Of a DNA stretch of 9,313 nucleotides, positions 6,443 through 9,313 are shown piece after piece. Positions within the stretch are counted from its first letter, which is position 1; each line of letters begins with the position of its first letter. A program made the translations under genes and the position numbers. The stretch comes from Thermosulfurimonas sp. (lineage in GTDB: Bacteria > Desulfobacterota > Thermodesulfobacteria > Thermodesulfobacteriales > Thermodesulfobacteriaceae): the NCBI GenBank assembly GCA_015487645.1, contig WFPH01000133.1:1-9313 (forward strand), written 5' to 3'. Below the pieces are notes generated by a model. The model had not been told where the DNA came from, did not search any database, and saw nothing but the letters and a program-made list of their open reading frames with translations.

Positions 6443-8047
6443 TTAAAACCAGTGTTGATACATTATCCGGAACCGCCAGTCGTCCTGGGTTTCGTCATCC
6501 CATTTGAGTCCGGTGAGATCGATGCCCTGATGAAGCAGTTTATTGATTTCGGTTTGGGAAGGTTTGGCGGTTTCAATAGTGAGATAAGAAATATCGAAGG
6601 TTATATATTGATTGAACCCATGGAAATAATAGTTCACTCCCAGCACGAACTGCTGCATATAGTCCTCAATAGCGTATTTATTATCCGTCGTCTGAAGCAG
6701 TCCGAGACCGCTCTTAATAGCGTCCTCCAGCTTGTCATCCATCAAACGCTCAAGATAAGCGTATTTAAAGGTAATTTCCCATTTGCGAGGCACTAAGAAG
6801 TAACCCAGGTTGATCCGGAAGCCCATACGGTCCCACGTCTCCTCATCATGTACTCCAGCTAGATCACCTTTGTCAGGATCCTGGATAATCTCCTCCCAGG
6901 CCCATTCTACATCCGCGGAGAAACCGCGATGACGGAAAAGCAAGGCTACATCGAACCCATAGTTTTCGATGTCATGAGGATCCTTTTTACCCTCTGTACC
7001 GCTCAGGTTACCAAACTTAATACCTCCATTCCAAAAAGCATAGTAATTCCGCCGATCTTTGGTCCAAAAGCCGGAAAGCACCAGAGCCAAAGCCGGGGTG
7101 GTGTTGTAGCCGTAATCCCCCTGCATAAAGTAGTTGTTAAAGGTTCCCGGGCCGAGCGGCCCCCGGGGATCGGAGCCGGGAAGGAGGTTAAAGGCCAGGC
7201 GGAAGGCGTAAAGGTGATCGTCGCTTGCGGTGTTGCGGTTGCCCTGTGTGTCGCGCCCATTGTACCAGCCGAGCCAGTAGACCAGGAACTGCTTTTTGCC
7301 AAAGAGATCGAGCGCCCCGTTCACGTTGATCCCCTGCGAACGATAGAGCAACATCCCCCCGATGGGAAAACCGTTGTCTAAAAGATGGCCACCCACTTTA
7401 AGTTTTTGGGTTCCGGAATACGGCCAGTAGCCTTCGCTGTCGTCGGTAAAGATCGTACGGTCGGTTCCGTTCTGTTTGAAGCCGCTCTGCCAGTACTCCA
7501 TGCTCATGGCCGGAATCTTCATCCGCCCGAACTGGATCTTCACAAAAGGAGCGTACTTTTTCCAGATCACAAAGGCGTCGTGCACGTTGACCTTGCTCTT
7601 GGGCTCAAGCTGCACATGCACGTAGTACTTCCAGTCGCGGTTTGGAGCCGTCCCGTCCACAAAGAAGCGCAGACGCCGCATATTGAAGGAGCTGTAATTC
7701 TCATTCCCTCCCGAGAAATCCTCATCCCGACTCATGTAAGTGTAGCGGAGCTGGATCCCCGTGCGGAAGCGAAAACGATACTCCCGGTTCTTTTCGGGAT
7801 TCTTGTACTCGATGCGAAAGCCGTTTTTCCAGTAGGCCTTCCAGTTGACCGGGGCCTTCTTTTCCATGGCTTTTTCCGTCTGGGTCTGGCGTTTTTCAAG
7901 CTCTTCGATGCGCTTTAAGAGCATCTGCACCTGGGCCTTGAGCTGCCGGATCTCCTCCTCCTGGGTCATGGCCTTAACCGGCCGAGAGAAGAAAAATGCC
8001 AGAACCAAAATAAGCACCCCTGAAAGCCATTTTCCTAAATCCCTCAT
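6443..8047 (-). CDS. OprP/OprO-type outer-membrane porin
   Basis: A 534-residue outer-membrane beta-barrel. The signal peptide (basic start, hydrophobic 8-20) likely ends after VKA at 26. Residues 28-62 form a coiled coil (EEEIRQLKAQVQMLLKRIEELEKRQ, given here in part only for its heptad spacing: I33, L36, V40, L43, I47, L50), as in trimeric porins with a periplasmic stalk. The barrel then starts with alternating aromatic strands (RFRFRTGIQLRYTY, MRRLRFFVDG, WKYYVHVQLE) and ends in a terminal Phe (YQHWF), the BAM recognition signal. RLRF near an early strand and WKYYVHV are typical of the phosphate-selective porin O/P family. That family also includes porins induced with formamide or urea use, so the substrate is not necessarily phosphate. 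A GGGAGGTG ribosome site precedes ATG 8047. It is last in the operon, after the microprotein. Confidence 0.85.
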   Translation of the reverse strand: MRDLGKWLSGVLILVLAFFFSRPVKAMTQEEEIRQLKAQVQMLLKRIEELEKRQTQTEKAMEKKAPVNWKAYWKNGFRIEYKNPEKNREYRFRFRTGIQLRYTYMSRDEDFSGGNENYSSFNMRRLRFFVDGTAPNRDWKYYVHVQLEPKSKVNVHDAFVIWKKYAPFVKIQFGRMKIPAMSMEYWQSGFKQNGTDRTIFTDDSEGYWPYSGTQKLKVGGHLLDNGFPIGGMLLYRSQGINVNGALDLFGKKQFLVYWLGWYNGRDTQGNRNTASDDHLYAFRLAFNLLPGSDPRGPLGPGTFNNYFMQGDYGYNTTPALALVLSGFWTKDRRNYYAFWNGGIKFGNLSGTEGKKDPHDIENYGFDVALLFRHRGFSADVEWAWEEIIQDPDKGDLAGVHDEETWDRMGFRINLGYFLVPRKWEITFKYAYLERLMDDKLEDAIKSGLGLLQTTDNKYAIEDYMQQFVLGVNYYFHGFNQYITFDISYLTIETAKPSQTEINKLLHQGIDLTGLKWDDETQDDWRFRIMYQHWF

Positions 8048-8077
8048 CCCTCCACACCTCCCTTTTGAATTTCCTTT

Positions 8078-8100
8078 GGGAGGGGGCCGAACCCCCTCCC
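8078..8100 (-). repeat. GC-rich hairpin between microprotein and porin
   Basis: A perfect 9-bp stem, GGGAGGGGG (8078-8086) with CCCCCTCCC (8092-8100), has a five-base loop, TTCGG on the minus strand. On the minus-strand transcript it is followed by AAAGGAAA rather than U residues, so it should not be a normal terminator; it may attenuate or stabilise the porin message. The flank CCTTTGGGAGGGG (8073-8085) is identical to 2088-2100, so it may be a partial copy of the palindromic repeat there. Confidence 0.6.
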
Positions 8101-8108
8101 CCTCCCTT

Positions 8109-8183
8109 TTACTCTCCGGACCAGGCTATCAAAGCCACTATCCAACCGATAATCACCAAAATTACTAAGCCCCAGGGAATCAT
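8109..8183 (-). CDS. 24-residue single-span membrane microprotein
   Basis: ATG 8183 opens a 24-codon frame ending in TAA 8111-8109. It starts MIPWGLVILVII, continues GWIVALIAW and ends SGE: a single hydrophobic helix of about 20 residues with two Trp near the membrane edge, no charged residue in the span, and one acidic residue at the C-terminus. AAAAGGAGGTGA lies four bases before the ATG, the strongest ribosome site in this operon, which is the main reason to call it real. It begins 21 nt after the stop of the UreI-like gene. It may be an accessory subunit of a membrane complex, as CydX and KdpF are for theirs, perhaps for the channel or the formate dehydrogenase. No family is recognised and no homologue is claimed. 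Confidence 0.65.
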   Translation of the reverse strand: MIPWGLVILVIIGWIVALIAWSGE

Positions 8184-8187
8184 CCCC

Positions 8188-8199
8188 TCACCTCCTTTT
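8188..8199 (-). promoter_or_regulatory. Strong Shine-Dalgarno of the microprotein
   Basis: AAAAGGAGGTGA on the minus strand matches the anti-Shine-Dalgarno tail over eight bases (GGAGGTGA) and is four bases from the ATG at 8183. There is no other start in reach, so it can serve only the 24-codon frame. It decides that this tiny gene is likely translated. Confidence 0.7.
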
Positions 8200-8204
8200 A
8201 TAGA

Positions 8205-8762
8205 TTAGAAAGGTCCCTGATGTCCAGGGGGCATGGACCAGAGGATGGCCGGAATGGCGAAAGTGTAAAGGGCGGCAAAGGTCACCACATAGCCCAGAAC
8301 CTTCTCGCTCACCTTGCCGTTCATGAAAAAGCCCGCAAGATTCATGGCCACAAACCACACAAAGGCGATGGAGAAGTGATAGATCCACTTCGGCGTGGGA
8401 TAGACCAGCCAGTAAACTCCGTAGGCCAGAGTGAGCCAGCCGATAAGGATAAAGACCGCCCCGAGTTGCCGTCGCGGCTTAACATCCCAGATCTCGCAGG
8501 CCCCAAGTGCGGTAAAGGCGAAGGCGTACATTCCGGCAAGCCCGGTCACGAAATTGGTAAGCGGCCCGAGCCCCTGCTCCACCATCATGGCGATGAGAAA
8601 AGGCCACCACATCACACCCACGGTGAAGGTAACGATACCCACCACCCGTTCGTTGGACTTCCTGCGCTCCGGATCCAGATGCAAAAGACCGTTAGCCAGA
8701 AGGGCGGCCGCGCCGAGATAAATGATGGGAGCTACCCATTTGCCAATGGTAGGATCTGCCAT
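8205..8762 (-). CDS. AmiS/UreI-family channel-like membrane protein
   Basis: A 185-residue inner-membrane protein with six hydrophobic spans (about 10-28, 40-60, 70-88, 98-120, 127-146, 155-176). The pattern follows AmiS/UreI proteins: span 1 IIYLGAAALLANGLLHLD resembles the family's 'LLYVGxxLxxNG', span 3 TGLAGMYAFAFTALGACEIW followed by D93 and P96 resembles 'TGLLFGFTYLYxA...LDWRP', and span 5 IAFVWFVAMNLAGFF plus the last span ending PAILW fit the C-terminal half. UreI is a proton-gated urea channel in Helicobacter and AmiS accompanies amidases, so a small neutral solute such as urea or a short amide is likely. I see no urease or amidase gene in the window. GGAGGGAGG precedes ATG 8762. It follows the cytochrome b gene by 61 nt. 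Homology was judged by eye. Confidence 0.65.
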   Translation of the reverse strand: MADPTIGKWVAPIIYLGAAALLANGLLHLDPERRKSNERVVGIVTFTVGVMWWPFLIAMMVEQGLGPLTNFVTGLAGMYAFAFTALGACEIWDVKPRRQLGAVFILIGWLTLAYGVYWLVYPTPKWIYHFSIAFVWFVAMNLAGFFMNGKVSEKVLGYVVTFAALYTFAIPAILWSMPPGHQGPF

Positions 8763-8823
8763 CTTGCCTCCCTCCTTTCGTAGATTTTTTAAAAGGCTCC
8801 CCCCTACATCCTTTTCTTTTCCC

Positions 8824-9312
8824 TTAGGTCATGCTCTCACCTCCCTGGGCTTTTATTTTCTCCCACCACAGGGGATGGTGGGTTTTCACATAATCTTCGG
8901 GGAGGGTCCCGGTCTCAAACATGGCCCGGAAGCCTTTACGGTTTAAGGGGTGAAGAGCCATGTAAACGTGAATGGGAAGGATGACGAGAAAGATGAAAAA
9001 GCCCACATCGTGGAAGAACCGGGCCCAGCGCCAGGCAGAAGGACTAAAGGCGTCCTTGAACATGAGAATGCAACCGGAAACGATCATGATCCCGGTAGCG
9101 ATGATGGTTAACCAGGCCAGGCACTTCTGGCCGAAGTTGTATTTCCCGAAACGCCCGGGATTAAAAGAGAGGTAGTGCTTTAGGAGCTCCGCAATTCCAG
9201 TTATCGGGCTTCCCTCGGGCCAGATCTGCCAGCGGGCAATGTTCTTGAGTTCCCTTAAGGCGAAAAAGGGCACATAGATGAGAAGACCCACCGCGGCCAG
9301 CCGATGAAGGAC
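8824..9312 (-). CDS. Formate dehydrogenase-type cytochrome b subunit (5' end cut)
   Basis: The frame is open at the right edge and 162 residues are visible, about three quarters of a typical FdnI/FdoI gamma subunit (about 210-220). The first visible residues VLHRLAAVGLL fit the first half of the protein, so the start lies outside; a GTG at 9291 is internal. Family marks are FGKYNFGQK before a long membrane span, two later spans with probable haem-ligand histidines in ARFFHDVGFF and LPIHVYMAL, and the C-terminal 'GTLPEDYVKTHHPLWWE', matching the 'G-x-v-x-x-x-w-x-x-x-H-H-x-x-W' end of FdnI. Such subunits anchor a periplasmic formate dehydrogenase and pass its electrons to quinone. A cytochrome b of a related molybdoenzyme or hydrogenase is possible, since the catalytic subunits are outside the window. 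Confidence 0.85.
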   Translation of the reverse strand, partial: VLHRLAAVGLLIYVPFFALRELKNIARWQIWPEGSPITGIAELLKHYLSFNPGRFGKYNFGQKCLAWLTIIATGIMIVSGCILMFKDAFSPSAWRWARFFHDVGFFIFLVILPIHVYMALHPLNRKGFRAMFETGTLPEDYVKTHHPLWWEKIKAQGGESMT

Positions 9313-9313
9313 C

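Noticed and set aside
7385..7918. 177-codon plus-strand frame opposite the porin
   Set aside because: It mirrors the codon structure of the porin gene and lacks a ribosome site; no protein family visible.
8087..8107. G-quadruplex on the minus strand
   Set aside because: Only three good G-runs occur (GGG, GGGGG, GGGGG) before the loop, and pairing in the hairpin competes for them.
8220..8783. 187-codon plus-strand frame opposite the UreI-like gene
   Set aside because: Antisense shadow of a clear membrane-protein gene; the translation is rich in His, Gly and Pro without domain pattern.
1..9313. CRISPR array, tRNA, rRNA, insertion sequence or prophage genes
   Set aside because: No regularly spaced repeats, no cloverleaf or rRNA segments, and no transposase, integrase or phage protein signatures were recognised on either strand.

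Overview
The window looks like chromosome from a Gram-negative bacterium, with tightly packed genes. Outer-membrane genes show this: a BamD lipoprotein, a BamE/SmpA-like lipoprotein and an OprP-type porin. The proteins are compact and rich in Glu, Lys and Arg, many stop/start pairs overlap, and a membrane cytochrome b of the formate dehydrogenase type is present. Together these suggest an anaerobic or microaerophilic, probably thermophilic lineage such as Thermodesulfobacteriota. The phylum is inferred from style and gene content; no marker gene proves it.

Left end (1-2023): the last 37 codons of a biotin-protein ligase (plus strand) meet, tail to tail, a minus-strand operon that starts near 2050. 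Its order is BamE-like lipoprotein, protein-L-isoaspartate methyltransferase (pcm), LOG/TIGR00725-type nucleotide-binding protein, a broken HEPN-like gene, and an MNT nucleotidyltransferase. All junctions overlap (ATGA or GTGA, or 17 nt). The toxin-like half of the HEPN/MNT pair is reduced to about 44 codons with a frameshift, leaving the MNT half apparently orphaned.

Centre (2024-2605): a divergent intergenic region holds overlapping -10 elements on both strands and an 85-nt palindromic repeat-like element. A plus-strand gene follows for a small zinc-ribbon protein with a long acidic tail.

Middle (2606-6363): a second minus-strand operon reads PilZ-domain protein, radA, trxA, trxB, bamD. 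It combines DNA repair, cytoplasmic thiol redox and outer-membrane assembly. A weak internal promoter is possible before trxA. A perfect 16-bp hairpin terminator at 6391-6426 separates it from the next operon.

Right end (6427-9313): a third minus-strand operon runs from a formate dehydrogenase-type cytochrome b subunit (cut by the window edge) to a six-helix AmiS/UreI-like channel, a previously unlisted 24-residue membrane microprotein with a near-perfect Shine-Dalgarno sequence, a GC-rich hairpin, and a large OprP-type porin. An outer-membrane pore, an inner-membrane channel for small polar solutes and a respiratory dehydrogenase subunit in one transcription unit is the most interesting arrangement here. 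It may move a small substrate (amide, urea, or possibly formate-related) across both membranes; the solute is not known from the sequence.
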